Shown here piece by piece: positions 1 to 8,861 of a DNA stretch of 48,464 nt. Made by a program: the position numbers and the translations under genes. The stretch is from Runella sp. (GTDB lineage Bacteria > Bacteroidota > Bacteroidia > Cytophagales > Spirosomataceae). The notes below the pieces were generated by a model, which saw only the letters and a list, made by a program, of their open reading frames with translations, was not told the origin of the DNA and ran no database searches. Position 1 is the first letter of the stretch; every line of letters starts with the position of its first letter. The DNA lies in contig JALQYJ010000137.1 of the NCBI GenBank assembly GCA_023254175.1, positions 1 through 48,464 of the forward strand, written 5' to 3'.

Positions 1-219
1 TTGGAACACCACGGCGTGGACGTGGAAGGATGGGAAGATATCGTAACGGGCAATAAACCTTTGGTAGTCAATGGCTTTGCGCCTGTTCCTAACAAGCCAG
101 GTTTGGGCGTAGAACTCAACGAGGAAGTAGCAAAAAAATTCTTAATGAAAGACCAAAAATGGTTTGCTCCTACCGATGAATGGAATACCAAAGATTCGTG
201 GGACAGAGATTGGAGCTAG
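1..219 (+). CDS. Enolase-superfamily protein (mandelate racemase/muconate lactonizing type), C-terminal fragment
   Basis: Only the last ~72 codons are in the window; the 5' part lies to the left, so the TTG at position 1 is not a real start. The end resembles the C-terminal capping stretch of Bacteroidota mandelate racemase/muconate lactonizing enzymes (galactonate/gluconate dehydratase-like). It has a PNKPGLGVELNEE segment, in which the ordered 'PGLG' loop follows the last barrel strand, and ends in a Trp/Asp-rich tail (TDEWNTKDSWDRDWS). Family members abstract the alpha proton of a sugar acid and dehydrate or racemise it with Mg2+. The catalytic residues are outside the window, so the substrate cannot be named. 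A strong hairpin follows at 297-326. Confidence 0.7.
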   Translation: MEHHGVDVEGWEDIVTGNKPLVVNGFAPVPNKPGLGVELNEEVAKKFLMKDQKWFAPTDEWNTKDSWDRDWS

Positions 220-296
220 TTTTGGAGTGTCGATTGGTTAAGGGCAGCATATCGAATTCGTGTCGAAGGTTGCTCACAACCTGAATCAACCTAATT

Positions 297-326
297 AAAC
301 GTCAGTCGATAAAACGACTGACGTTT
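297..326 (+). terminator. Hairpin downstream of the enolase-superfamily gene
   Basis: A perfect 12-bp stem (AAACGTCAGTCG, 297-308, with its complement at 315-326) closes a 6-nt loop. It lies 78 bp after the stop and has only a short T run inside the stem, so it is a plausible but not textbook intrinsic terminator. A separate short palindrome (AGGTTG-CTCA-CAACCT, 267-282) sits just before it. Confidence 0.55.
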
Positions 327-333
327 ACAGCCA

Positions 334-546
334 TTGGTAGGCAAATGGAAACTCAATGCCATTGAGCCAGCGAGAGATGTAAAGAAATGGGGATCTACAG
401 CTTCTAAACAGCAGCTTTATCAACTTCTTGGGTCTGAAAGATAGTTTGAGCGTTGGCGGGTCTACGTTTACCGCACCAAGGAAGATGATGGCTATTTTTT
501 TTATAAGTTTAATGACTGTTTAACGAAAAAACTAATACACCAGTAA
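334..546 (+). pseudogene. Possible decayed coding remnant, family unknown
   Basis: The 435-bp gap between the first two genes contains one frame that reads like protein on both sides of a single TAG (442-444). Before the stop it reads LVGKWKLNAIEPARDVKKWG; after it, FERWRVYVYRTKEDDGYFF, running to TAA at 544-546. The 'L-GKWKL' opening recalls lipocalin-like Bacteroidota proteins, but this is only a resemblance. There is no convincing start codon, and TGA at 319-321 cuts the frame upstream. It could be a relic of a small gene or a chance open stretch. Confidence 0.25.
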
Positions 547-654
547 TAAAGGGACAACTTTTTCTTGATGAAAGGTATTTGGGGTTATAAGTAGTTTATA
601 CTTTTATTGTGATGATTTTTTACGGCCAAGACGTCCGTACCACAAACATTACCC

Positions 655-1929
655 ATGAAAATCGGATTTGTCGTTTCTTTTTTTGATTTCCGCAACGATG
701 TGCGGCGAGTTATTACGGAAGTTGCCCAGCAGCACGAGGTTACCATCTTTGGTCGCCCTGAAAATAAAGAGGAAATCTTACGCCATCTGCCTTCGGGCGT
801 GGAGTTTCGGCTCATCAACGAAAAAAAGGGCGGCTGGTGGAATAGCCTTTGGATAAAACTCTACATTCTTTTTCGACAAATTCCCGAAAGCCGTCACAAT
901 TTCTTTTTGATGGAGCTCTTTAAAGCATCGCTTGCTACGGACGCAGCTGTGCTGAAAAAAAACTACCAAATTTTGACGTGGGTGCGTCGATTGCCCAAAA
1001 TTATTTCCTACGATTTTTACCTGAACCGACTTCAGTACCGAGCCCAAACCGACCTCACGGGAATCGACCAATTTGTGTGTTTTACGGCCATTGCCGATGA
1101 TTTTTTGATGGCGCGCTTGGTTCGCGAAAAGCATCCTGTAAAGGTCTATGTCTACAGCTGGGACCACGCCTGTAAACACACTTGTTTTTCGTCGCGTGCG
1201 ACCTATGTGTGCTGGAATGAGCGCATTCGCAAAGATTTGATTTATTTACAACACGTATCGCCCTCACAGGCGAGCGTGGTGGGTGCTAGTCAGTTTGCCT
1301 ACATCAACGAATACCGTAAAGTAGCGGCTCAGTTGCCCCGTACGTACGATTTCCCTTACGTCTATGTCGGTTGTGCCATTGGCGTTGTTGACCTTGTACG
1401 CGACGAAGTGAGTGTGATTAAACAGGTTGCAGGAGTCTTACAACAAGCTCGCCCTGATTTGAAGTTAGTGGTTCGGCCATATCCTGTGCAGGGCAATTGG
1501 GAATTGTACACACCGCTGCGCGGTTTGCCTAATGTGGTGATGGATGATGGTTTCCAAACGCTGGATTTGTCAGTCAAAGACAGCCATATTTTGGAGAAAT
1601 TTGAGAAAATCGCCAACGCCGACGCCTTTTTTCACATGGGAACGACTATGGGCTTGGAGGCTTGTTTTACCGATATACCTTCATTTATGCTCGACTTTGG
1701 CTATACTTCTACCAACGACTTGAGTTTGTACGGTTTTATCCACCAATACCAAAACGACCGACATTTGATTGAACTCGCTCCTCAAAACGCTGTACGTTCC
1801 ACAGAGCAATTGGCGAACATCTTCAAAAACCTGTCCTCACCTACTTATCGGATTCTGAATGGCTTGGTTCAAAGTCAATATCAGATTAAGTCGTTTCAGG
1901 AGTTTGCAAATGACTTAATAGCAGTATAA
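655..1929 (+). CDS. Glycosyltransferase-like protein (GT-B fold suspected), 424 aa
   Basis: I do not recognise a named orthologue. The start MKIGFVVSFFDFRNDVRR resembles the first beta strand of a GT-B transferase ('MKIGFV..'). The C-terminal half carries features typical of capsule/teichoic-acid-like or surface-glycan transferases: a VVRPYP segment around residue 280, a 'HMGTTMGLEACFTDIPSFMLD' type stretch around residues 328-348 (the donor-binding 'G(T/S)T..LEA...P' loop), and a final helical tail. No signal peptide or membrane helix is obvious, so it is probably cytosolic or membrane-associated. The gene stands alone: a 435-bp gap precedes it and the next gene starts 31 bp downstream. The donor and acceptor cannot be inferred. 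Confidence 0.6.
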   Translation: MKIGFVVSFFDFRNDVRRVITEVAQQHEVTIFGRPENKEEILRHLPSGVEFRLINEKKGGWWNSLWIKLYILFRQIPESRHNFFLMELFKASLATDAAVLKKNYQILTWVRRLPKIISYDFYLNRLQYRAQTDLTGIDQFVCFTAIADDFLMARLVREKHPVKVYVYSWDHACKHTCFSSRATYVCWNERIRKDLIYLQHVSPSQASVVGASQFAYINEYRKVAAQLPRTYDFPYVYVGCAIGVVDLVRDEVSVIKQVAGVLQQARPDLKLVVRPYPVQGNWELYTPLRGLPNVVMDDGFQTLDLSVKDSHILEKFEKIANADAFFHMGTTMGLEACFTDIPSFMLDFGYTSTNDLSLYGFIHQYQNDRHLIELAPQNAVRSTEQLANIFKNLSSPTYRILNGLVQSQYQIKSFQEFANDLIAV

Positions 1930-1960
1930 CTTTACTGACTATCAAACCTTAACCAATCAC

Positions 1961-3280
1961 ATGACTGTTCTGACTTTTTTTCGAACGTCAGCGTTTGTAG
2001 CGTTGACGACCGCAGCGGTATTTGCCCAAACAGGGACTCAACAAAAGCCTCCTTTACTGACTGCCGCTACCCCCGAAACCGTTGGGATGTACAGCGAGCG
2101 CCTCAGTCGCCTCGATGGCGTTTTGCAATCGTACATCGACAAAGGTGCGTTTCCTGGCGTGGCAGCCATCGTTGTTAGAGATGGAAAAATCGTTTACCAC
2201 AAAGCCTTTGGAAAAGCCGATCTCGATGCCAACAAGCCCTTGAGCAAAGATGCCATGTATCGCATTGCGTCCATGACCAAGGCCATCACATCGCTAGCAG
2301 TAATGATGCTCCACGAGGAAGGCAAAATCATGCTCGACGACCCCATCAGCAAGTACATTCCTGAGTTTGCCAAGCCCGTCGTCATTGATCAATTTAACCC
2401 CAAAGACAGCACCTACACAGCCGTTCCTGCCAAACGCGAAATTTCGATTCGGCATTTGTTGTCGCACATGTCGGGAATCAATTATAACGCCATCGGGAGC
2501 GACGACCGCATCAAAGCCGTGTATTCAAAAGCAGGAATTGTGGATGCTTTTACGACCAAAAAAATGACCATTGGCGAAAACATCAAAAAATTAGCTAAGC
2601 TTCCGCTCACCCATCAGCCAGGCGAAAAATGGACCTACGGACTTAGCTCCGACGTGTTGGGGTACTTGGTAGAAGTAGTTTCGGGAGAAACGCTAGAGCA
2701 GTATTTTCAGAAACACATTTTTGAGCCGTTGGGTATGAAAGACACCCATTTTTATTTGCCCGACGCCAAGAAAGACCGCTTAGTTCCGATTTATTCCGAA
2801 ACCAAAGAAAAAACCCTTGTCAAAGGCTCGCTCGATAACCTTAGTTCCGACCCCGACTATCCCATCAAAGGGGCTAAATCGTATTTTTCGGGCGGTGGTG
2901 GGCTTATCAGCACAGCTTACGACTACGCGGTATTCTTGCAAATGTTGCTTAACGGAGGTACTTATAACGGCAAGCGCTTGTTGAGTCGCCGAGGAGTGGA
3001 GTTATTTACCAATACTAATCAAAGTGGAACGCTTTTCCCTGACCCTCGTAATTATTTCAGTTTGGGCTTTAGTGTAATTAACGAAGCAGGACGCGCCAAC
3101 GATATTTACAGCAGCGTGGGTACTTTTAGCTGGGGCGGGGCCTTTAGCACGCACTATTTTGCCGACCCCAGAGAAAAGATTTGTGCCGTACTGATGAAAC
3201 AAATGTGGCCTACCACCATGGGCGGCGAGCTCGACCGAAAGTTTGATTTAATGATTTATCAAGCACTAGACGATAAGTAG
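1961..3280 (+). CDS. Secreted serine hydrolase, beta-lactamase class C family (PF00144)
   Basis: 439 aa with a signal peptide (hydrophobic residues ~4-22, cleavage near AVFAQ). The beta-lactamase/transpeptidase-like fold is shown by the S-x-x-K motif S104-M-T-K107 (RIASMTKAI), which holds the catalytic serine and general-base lysine. The second motif appears as Y226-G-L-S-S rather than Y-x-N, and a GTFSWGGAFSTHYF stretch stands near the C-terminus in the position of the third (K/H-x-G) box. Family members include esterases, D-aminopeptidases and penicillin-binding-like enzymes; genuine beta-lactamase activity is not implied. It starts 31 bp after the preceding gene and ends against a bidirectional hairpin at 3289-3341. 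Confidence 0.88.
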   Translation: MTVLTFFRTSAFVALTTAAVFAQTGTQQKPPLLTAATPETVGMYSERLSRLDGVLQSYIDKGAFPGVAAIVVRDGKIVYHKAFGKADLDANKPLSKDAMYRIASMTKAITSLAVMMLHEEGKIMLDDPISKYIPEFAKPVVIDQFNPKDSTYTAVPAKREISIRHLLSHMSGINYNAIGSDDRIKAVYSKAGIVDAFTTKKMTIGENIKKLAKLPLTHQPGEKWTYGLSSDVLGYLVEVVSGETLEQYFQKHIFEPLGMKDTHFYLPDAKKDRLVPIYSETKEKTLVKGSLDNLSSDPDYPIKGAKSYFSGGGGLISTAYDYAVFLQMLLNGGTYNGKRLLSRRGVELFTNTNQSGTLFPDPRNYFSLGFSVINEAGRANDIYSSVGTFSWGGAFSTHYFADPREKICAVLMKQMWPTTMGGELDRKFDLMIYQALDDK

Positions 3281-3288
3281 GTACGTCG

Positions 3289-3341
3289 AGTGGCCAGTTC
3301 TCCTAGTCTCTATTGTTACTTTTTGAGGAGTACTGGCCACT
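3289..3341. terminator. Bidirectional hairpin between convergent genes
   Basis: AGTGGCCAGT plus CTCCT (3289-3304) pairs with AGGAG plus ACTGGCCACT (3326-3341), giving a 15-bp stem with one T-T mismatch and a 21-nt loop. It sits between the serine hydrolase (+) and the glutaminase-type gene (-), whose stops face each other. Confidence 0.75.
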
Positions 3342-3349
3342 GATAGTTT

Positions 3350-5848
3350 TTAGTTATTTCCTTTCTCCAAACGCTCCGCCAGCATTTTGATAAAATACCC
3401 TCCTACTACGGAGCGGGCTTGAAAGCCTACCTGCTTGGCATTGATGGTTTCGTGCCAATCAGAGAGTGGGACGCGGGTGGGGGTTTCGTTGGCATACTTC
3501 CATACGGGGTCAATCAACGCTTTGAAATCGGCGTCCGAATCGGCCATGGTTGCCGTCCATACAATCCAATCCGACTTGGTATAAGTCTTACGGCTGTCGA
3601 GCGGAAGACCATAGGCTTGTTGTTTTTTGAGGTAAAACGCAATTTCCTTTTGGGCAACTTCTTTCGGGAACACGTTCAATCCAAGCAATTTATCCCAAAC
3701 GATGTTGTATTTCTGACTCCAACTTCCTGCGGTTTTGTCGAACGTAAGCGCGTAGTGTTCGCCGTCGGCGCTCATCTCCATCCAACGACGGGCCAAGGTG
3801 CGCGCCAACGTAAAATGCTCATCGGCCAGTTTTTGTTCGCCCAATTGAGCCGCCATTTGGGCATAACACGCAATTCCGACAATGGCCTTGGCCGACAAGT
3901 TGACATTCCGCGCCAAGTGCCCCGCGAAGTCGTCGGTACAAAGTTGGTTGGCGGGGTCAAATCCGTCGCGCTTTAGGAATTCCACCCATTTCGTCAGCAT
4001 CGGCCAGTGTTCGCGCGCAAAGCTTGGATTACCATCCATTTTCACCGAGGCCGCTGTCAAAATCATCATGTTTCCCGCTTCTTCCACGGGCATATCTTCA
4101 CCGTAAGTTTGGCCGTTGGCAAGCGGGTAAGTACCAATATCGTGCGCGGGAAAGTCTTTTTTCCAACGTCCCGATTCGCTATAGTCAAAGATAAAACGTA
4201 GCAATCCTTTTGCCAACTCGTTGTTGTACAACAAAAACATCGGTGCCGACGGATACGTTACGTCCACTGTTCCAATCGAACCGTTAGAGAAATTTTCTTT
4301 CGACAAAAAGAATACTTCTCCCTTCGGCCCTGCTACAATTTTGTGGGCTGAGATGGCCTGACGGTAGGCCAATTGGCACAAATCAGCGTACGATTTTCCA
4401 CCCACTTTGGTCGCATCATCGTACATTTTTTTATCGAACACCGTGCTTTTGGTCAACAAACGTGGATAATCTGCTTCGGCAGTTTGTAACGTTTTCAGCA
4501 TGGTCGTAGTAGGGTCACGGCGCCACCATCCACGGAGGTTTTGACCAAAATACTGTACCGAATACACATCGTCGTAGCCCAAAAGCAAATGCTTTGAGGA
4601 AGTTTTTTCCGAAACATTGCCAAAGTTTACGACCGTCGCCATTGTCAACTCGCCCGCCGTTCCTGAGACTGTCGAAGAAGTAGCCATCAATTGGCCTTTT
4701 GCTCTAAAGTCGTTTTTCAATTGGTCAGGATTCCCCGTTACCACGCTGCTTGCTGCATCAGGTACCGCCAAATAGGCATAGCCCCAGTCGATGCGGACAT
4801 TATCGCCTTTTTTGCCCAATACAGGCTGCTCTTTGGTTCCAACTGACGTATACACTAGCTTTCCGTCTTTCTTGGTTTCTGCCACTACTTCTTGCGAAGG
4901 CACGTTAGTAGCGACCAAGGCCGATTCGCCAAAATACACTTGCACCGAGTGAGGTTTGTTGTCTAACGAACGCGTGGAGAACGTCACATAACTTACGGGA
5001 CGAGCCACTACTTCCAACTCATCCAACAACAAAGGCGACAGGAAGTTAACATCCAATTCAACAGGACCTGCATTAAATACATAACTGGTCTGGGTCGCCG
5101 TAACGGTAGCTTTCTTTTGCGTAGCCGTCGCCGCCTGCGCCATAGGAACGACACTTACTAGCCCTACGTCTACAAACGACTCACCGATGGGGCTAATGCA
5201 ATGCACCGCCAAGACGTTACGCCCCTTACGAAGTGCCTTTTGGCCTTCGGCCGAAAGGGGCGAACGGATGTATTCACCTGCACAACAAGGCTTTGTGAAG
5301 ATACGCGTACCGTTCAAATACACCGTCACATCGTCGTCGTTGATGAGGGTCAACAACAGCTTAGAGGCCTCCACTTGCCCGTCGTAGTTAAACTCACGAC
5401 GGATAAAAATTCCGTCTTTGTCAATTTTTCCATTGTGAAACGGCGTGCGCGATGCGGGCGAATCGCCAAAAGGCCCCGAACCCGTTTTCCAACCTTGGGG
5501 AATAAAATCGGGTTGCTCCCACCCTGTCGAAGGTTTGGTGGTGGTATACAACGCGTCGTACGCTTTGTTTTCGCCCGTTGGCAACAAGGCCTGGTATAAA
5601 GTTGGAGGAGCTCCTAGAAACTGATACGACTTGCCATCAACCCGTACAATGCCTTCGAGCGAATGCGGGCGACCTGTCCAGTGGCGAGTGGGGCTGTCAG
5701 TGAGTTGGTCGGTATTGCTCCAAATGCTAAAATACGGGTCGTGGGTAATGAGGGGATAAGCGGGTGGACGAAGCATCTGCGCCCTTGAAGACGTTAGCGC
5801 GAGGCACCCACTCAGAGCAAGCAACAAAATTCTTGAAAAGTGGGACAT
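3350..5848 (-). CDS. Secreted glutaminase-family protein (DUF4964/DUF5127/DUF4965/DUF1793 architecture)
   Basis: 832 aa with a signal peptide (residues 1-23, ending SSRAQ). The mature N-terminus (PPAYPLITHDPYFSIWS) is the DUF4964 opening. DUF5127-like sequence follows (~255-470), then DUF4965 (~480-650; ADLCQLAYRQAISAHK, then DVTYPSAPMFLLYN), then the (alpha/alpha)-rich DUF1793 segment ending YFIKMLAERL. This family includes the fungal glutaminase GtaA but is abundant and poorly characterised in Bacteroidota. Residues ~105-235 look like an inserted jelly-roll/galactose-binding-like module (LLLTLINDDDVTVYLNGTRI). The upstream GH5-like gene ends one base before this ATG, so the two are surely co-transcribed, pointing to joint use of an extracellular glycan or glycoprotein. 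Confidence 0.85.
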   Translation of the reverse strand: MSHFSRILLLALSGCLALTSSRAQMLRPPAYPLITHDPYFSIWSNTDQLTDSPTRHWTGRPHSLEGIVRVDGKSYQFLGAPPTLYQALLPTGENKAYDALYTTTKPSTGWEQPDFIPQGWKTGSGPFGDSPASRTPFHNGKIDKDGIFIRREFNYDGQVEASKLLLTLINDDDVTVYLNGTRIFTKPCCAGEYIRSPLSAEGQKALRKGRNVLAVHCISPIGESFVDVGLVSVVPMAQAATATQKKATVTATQTSYVFNAGPVELDVNFLSPLLLDELEVVARPVSYVTFSTRSLDNKPHSVQVYFGESALVATNVPSQEVVAETKKDGKLVYTSVGTKEQPVLGKKGDNVRIDWGYAYLAVPDAASSVVTGNPDQLKNDFRAKGQLMATSSTVSGTAGELTMATVVNFGNVSEKTSSKHLLLGYDDVYSVQYFGQNLRGWWRRDPTTTMLKTLQTAEADYPRLLTKSTVFDKKMYDDATKVGGKSYADLCQLAYRQAISAHKIVAGPKGEVFFLSKENFSNGSIGTVDVTYPSAPMFLLYNNELAKGLLRFIFDYSESGRWKKDFPAHDIGTYPLANGQTYGEDMPVEEAGNMMILTAASVKMDGNPSFAREHWPMLTKWVEFLKRDGFDPANQLCTDDFAGHLARNVNLSAKAIVGIACYAQMAAQLGEQKLADEHFTLARTLARRWMEMSADGEHYALTFDKTAGSWSQKYNIVWDKLLGLNVFPKEVAQKEIAFYLKKQQAYGLPLDSRKTYTKSDWIVWTATMADSDADFKALIDPVWKYANETPTRVPLSDWHETINAKQVGFQARSVVGGYFIKMLAERLEKGNN

Positions 5849-5849
5849 A

Positions 5850-6908
5850 TTATTTTTTACCAGTTAATGCTTTGATTGTTTTGATTTCATCTTGGCTGAA
5901 TGCCGTTCCGTCGGTGCGATAAATGTCATGGAACCACAATTCAGGTTCTTTCCCATCAGGCATAGGTGTTCCCCAAGCGTAAATGGTATTTGTTTTTCCC
6001 GAAACAAATCCCCAATTGATAGCCCCTACGTTTTCTTGCTTCAACATGGGCATGATGGTCTGGAATAAGCTACCGTTGCGACGTGCCATGTATTCCGTGC
6101 AAATCAGCGGCCGGCCATACTGACGAAGTTTATCAATCAATTCTTTGTGTTTATCTACATAGCCGTAGTGGTGGTACGTAATCACGTCGGAGTTTTCTTC
6201 TTGGAATTTGTTCAGTTCCTTATACTTCTCTCCCCAGCTCCACAAGCCTACGCTGATTGGCTGCGAAGGATTCACTTCTTTCCCCCACGCAAAAACGGCT
6301 TTTAACAACGGCATACTTTTATTAAAATAACCGCTATTTCCTGGTTCGTTGTACAAGTCCCACAACAAAATACGGTTATCGTTTTTAAAAGTCGTCATTA
6401 CATCTTTCACGTATTTTTCCAACATTCCTAAGCTATCTGGGTGATTGTGAATCATCGTCCCTGGATCGCGTACCCAGCCGCTGTTGTGAACACCCGTTTT
6501 AGGGGCTGGCTGCTTGCCTGGGCGATAGTCATCGTTCCAGCAGTCGTCAAAAAACACAAAAATGGTTTTGATTCCGTGTTTGCTCGAAATCGCGAGGTAT
6601 TCGTCGAGGCGTTTTTTAAAGCCAGACGCATCGGTTGTCCACGCTATGTGATGCAAATACACACGCATGGCGTTGAAACCCAGTTGTTCGGCCCATCCCA
6701 ATTCTTTGTCAATAGTTTGGCGGTCAAATGAATCGGCCTGAAACATCTCTAATTGGTTAATGGCTGTACTTGGCTGAAAGTTACAGCCTCTAATCCAGCC
6801 CTGTTTTTTATACCAATCGTTGGCTTGTTGAGCCGTCCAGCGAGGTTGTGCTTTGAGGGTAGCTACCATTAAAAGCAACGCAATCACAAAAAGTGTTATT
6901 TGTTTCAT
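5850..6908 (-). CDS. Secreted glycoside hydrolase, GH5-like (clan GH-A, cellulase/mannanase fold)
   Basis: 352 aa with a signal peptide (MKQITLFVIALLLMVATLKA). The (beta/alpha)8 clan GH-A pattern is visible: the proton donor Glu188 in LLWDLYNEPG and the likely nucleophile Glu272 in RPLICTEYMARR. Earlier strands carry GFNAMRVYLHH and TIFVFFDDCW. Bacteroidota relatives are usually annotated as cellulase, 1,4-beta-xylanase or mannan-active; I cannot pick the substrate. It is the first gene of a leftward pair with the glutaminase-type gene, separated by 1 bp. It is divergent from pgk across a 311-bp gap in which I see no clear leftward promoter. Confidence 0.82.
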   Translation of the reverse strand: MKQITLFVIALLLMVATLKAQPRWTAQQANDWYKKQGWIRGCNFQPSTAINQLEMFQADSFDRQTIDKELGWAEQLGFNAMRVYLHHIAWTTDASGFKKRLDEYLAISSKHGIKTIFVFFDDCWNDDYRPGKQPAPKTGVHNSGWVRDPGTMIHNHPDSLGMLEKYVKDVMTTFKNDNRILLWDLYNEPGNSGYFNKSMPLLKAVFAWGKEVNPSQPISVGLWSWGEKYKELNKFQEENSDVITYHHYGYVDKHKELIDKLRQYGRPLICTEYMARRNGSLFQTIMPMLKQENVGAINWGFVSGKTNTIYAWGTPMPDGKEPELWFHDIYRTDGTAFSQDEIKTIKALTGKK

Positions 6909-7219
6909 AAAATGATGAATTGTTAGATAGTGAAGTTGACAATCATTTGTTTAAGGCAATTTTAGTCAAAAACTAATACCTACCCCCCTTACTTCATCAT
7001 TGATTACCACACCAACAACTAGATAAACCCCTATTAACCAACCTTTTCACTATAGGGGCTACTACTTACTTTTTCCGTTACAAAAATCGACAAGAGAACA
7101 GACCTGAACGTAGCATTACAATCAATGAATATTTCGACTTAATGGTTTTTTGCTAGGGTTAATAGAGCGAAAAAACTATTTTTGCCCTGAAAAACAATCT
7201 TTCAACCCACTTGAATCCT
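6909..7219. other. 311-bp divergent intergenic region
   Basis: This region separates the leftward GH5-like gene and rightward pgk and holds no coding sequence that I can support. A weak inverted repeat CCCCTA/TAGGGG (7028-7033/7053-7058, 19-nt loop) and the pgk -7 candidate at 7177-7184 are the only structures noted. Confidence 0.5.
7150..7184 (+). promoter_or_regulatory. Candidate Bacteroidota promoter for pgk
   Basis: The -7 box TATTTTTG (7177-7184, fits TAnnTTTG) lies 35 bp before the ATG. A TTG at 7150-7152 sits 24 bp upstream, slightly longer than usual for the -33 element. Confidence 0.45.
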
Positions 7220-8407
7220 ATGAAAACCGTAGATTCGTACAATTTTGCGGGCAAACGTGCCCTCATTCGCGTTGACTTCAACGTTCCTCTCAACGAAAAA
7301 TTCGAAATCACAGACGACACTCGTATTCAAGCTACTCTCCCTACCATTCGTAAAATTTTGGCAGACGGCGGTTCTTGCATTTTGATGTCGCACTTAGGTC
7401 GACCGAAAGATGGCCCGACCGAAAAATATTCGCTCAAACACCTTATCAATCCACTTTCGGTCATTTTGGGTGTCTCTGTAAAATTTGCTGATGATTGCAT
7501 CGGTACTTCGGCAGCAGACCTCGCCGCTGCTCTTCAGCCAGGCGAAGTATTGTTGTTGGAAAACCTTCGTTTTTACAAACAAGAAGAAAAAGGCGACGTT
7601 GAGTTTGCCGAAAAGCTATCAAAATTGGGCGATGTATGGGTAAACGACGCTTTCGGAACTGCACACCGCGCCCACGCTTCTACGGCCGTTATCGGTCAGT
7701 TTTTTGAAGATCGCATATGTGGCTACGTCATGCAAGCCGAAATCGACAATGCTCAGCGGGTATTAGAACAAGCCGAACGTCCATTTACGGCGATTATGGG
7801 AGGAGCTAAAATTTCGGACAAAATCCTCATCATTGAGCGCCTTTTGGACAAAGTGGATAACCTTATCATCGGCGGTGGTATGACTTATACATTTACCAAA
7901 GCCTTGGGAGGTAAAATTGGCAAATCTCTTTTGGAGGCTGATAAGCAAGAGTTAGCGCTTGAAATTTTGACAAAAGCCAAAGAAAAAGGCGTGAATTTGT
8001 TGATGCCTTTGGACAACGTCTGCGCGGATGCTTTCTCCAATGATGCTAACCGCCAAATCGTGAAAACGGGCGAAATCGAAGATGGATGGGAAGGTTTGGA
8101 TATTGGTCCAGAAACCATCAAATTGTTTGAAGAAACCGTTCGCAACTCTAAAACGATTCTTTGGAACGGCCCAATGGGCGTATTTGAATTCCCGAATTTT
8201 GCCACAGGTACCAACGCCATCGCCGAAGCGGTAGTACAAGCTACTGAGCAAAACGATGCCTTTTCGCTCATCGGTGGAGGGGATTCTGCTTCTGCTATCA
8301 ATAACGCTGGCTATGGCGACCGCGTAAGCTACGTTTCGACGGGTGGTGGCGCACTTCTTGAATACATGGAGGGAAAAATTCTTCCAGGAGTAGCCGCATT
8401 GGCTTAA
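7220..8407 (+). CDS. pgk: Phosphoglycerate kinase
   Basis: 395 aa, the usual length for this two-domain glycolytic enzyme, which transfers phosphate from 1,3-bisphosphoglycerate to ADP in the cytosol. Visible signatures are RVDFNVPLN near the N-terminus, MSHLGRPK (3-PG-binding basic patch), [24 protein letters not shown] (nucleotide site) and the C-terminal [15 protein letters not shown] nine bases upstream (7211) is in frame, but ATG 7220 gives the family N-terminus [17 protein letters not shown] and fits the promoter candidate. The gene is monocistronic: an opposite-strand gene lies upstream and a hairpin with a decayed gene lies downstream. Confidence 0.97.
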   Translation: MKTVDSYNFAGKRALIRVDFNVPLNEKFEITDDTRIQATLPTIRKILADGGSCILMSHLGRPKDGPTEKYSLKHLINPLSVILGVSVKFADDCIGTSAADLAAALQPGEVLLLENLRFYKQEEKGDVEFAEKLSKLGDVWVNDAFGTAHRAHASTAVIGQFFEDRICGYVMQAEIDNAQRVLEQAERPFTAIMGGAKISDKILIIERLLDKVDNLIIGGGMTYTFTKALGGKIGKSLLEADKQELALEILTKAKEKGVNLLMPLDNVCADAFSNDANRQIVKTGEIEDGWEGLDIGPETIKLFEETVRNSKTILWNGPMGVFEFPNFATGTNAIAEAVVQATEQNDAFSLIGGGDSASAINNAGYGDRVSYVSTGGGALLEYMEGKILPGVAALA

Positions 8408-8424
8408 AAATATAAATCAACTAC

Positions 8425-8465
8425 AAGTGTGGTCAGAGGTCATTTGTTTGGTCCCTGGCCACTTT
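8425..8465 (+). terminator. Probable terminator after pgk
   Basis: AAGTG...GGTCAGAGG pairs imperfectly (with G-U pairs and a bulge) with CCCTGGCCACTT, and TTGTTT follows. It begins 17 bp after the pgk stop. Confidence 0.5.
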
Positions 8466-8492
8466 GTTTAGAAGAGTATTTTTATTCTTTCA

Positions 8493-8855
8493 GAAAGGTT
8501 TTGTTTCAGAATAGCGAGTGAAATCTCTTTGGCAACCGTACTCGATGGCACTACACCCGATATCGTCTTGTATGGTGAACGTGATTTGAATTTTGAAACA
8601 GAAACTACCAAACAAAACCGAGCCACCTTTACTTACCATTGAGATTCAATCGCCTTCGCAAAGCCCCGAAGAAATGATTGACAAAGTAAAACAATACTTT
8701 CAGTTTGGGGTTAAATCATCTTGGGTTGTGTTTCCTGCTTTAAAAGGCGTTTCCGTGTATGATTCCCCAAAAGGTATCGCTTTTTTCAAAGTGACCAAAT
8801 TCTTAATGATTTCGTTCTTAACATTCAACTTGATTTAAAAAAAGTCTTTAAATAA
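8493..8855 (+). pseudogene. Uma2-family (DUF820) restriction-like nuclease, decayed
   Basis: Three consecutive frames together spell a Uma2-type C-terminal half. One frame gives RIASEISLATVLDGTTPDIV and LYGERDLNFETETTKQ (from ~8493). The next gives TEPPLLTIEIQSPSQSPEE and QFGVKSSWVVFPALKGVSVY (to ~8793). The third gives DQILNDFVLNIQLDLKKVFK, ending at TAA 8853-8855. So at least two frameshifts (near 8615 and near 8795) break it, and the usual N-terminal ~60 residues are missing. The PD-(D/E)xK-like core (PDIVLY...LTIEIQSPS) is recognisable. The middle frame alone would give an 81-residue ORF from TTG 8593, which I do not regard as a real gene. Confidence 0.75.
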
Positions 8856-8861
8856 CAATCG

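Noticed and set aside
8593-8838. Stand-alone 81-residue gene
   Set aside because: It is the middle frame of the frameshifted Uma2 remnant; homologous sequence continues on both sides in other frames.
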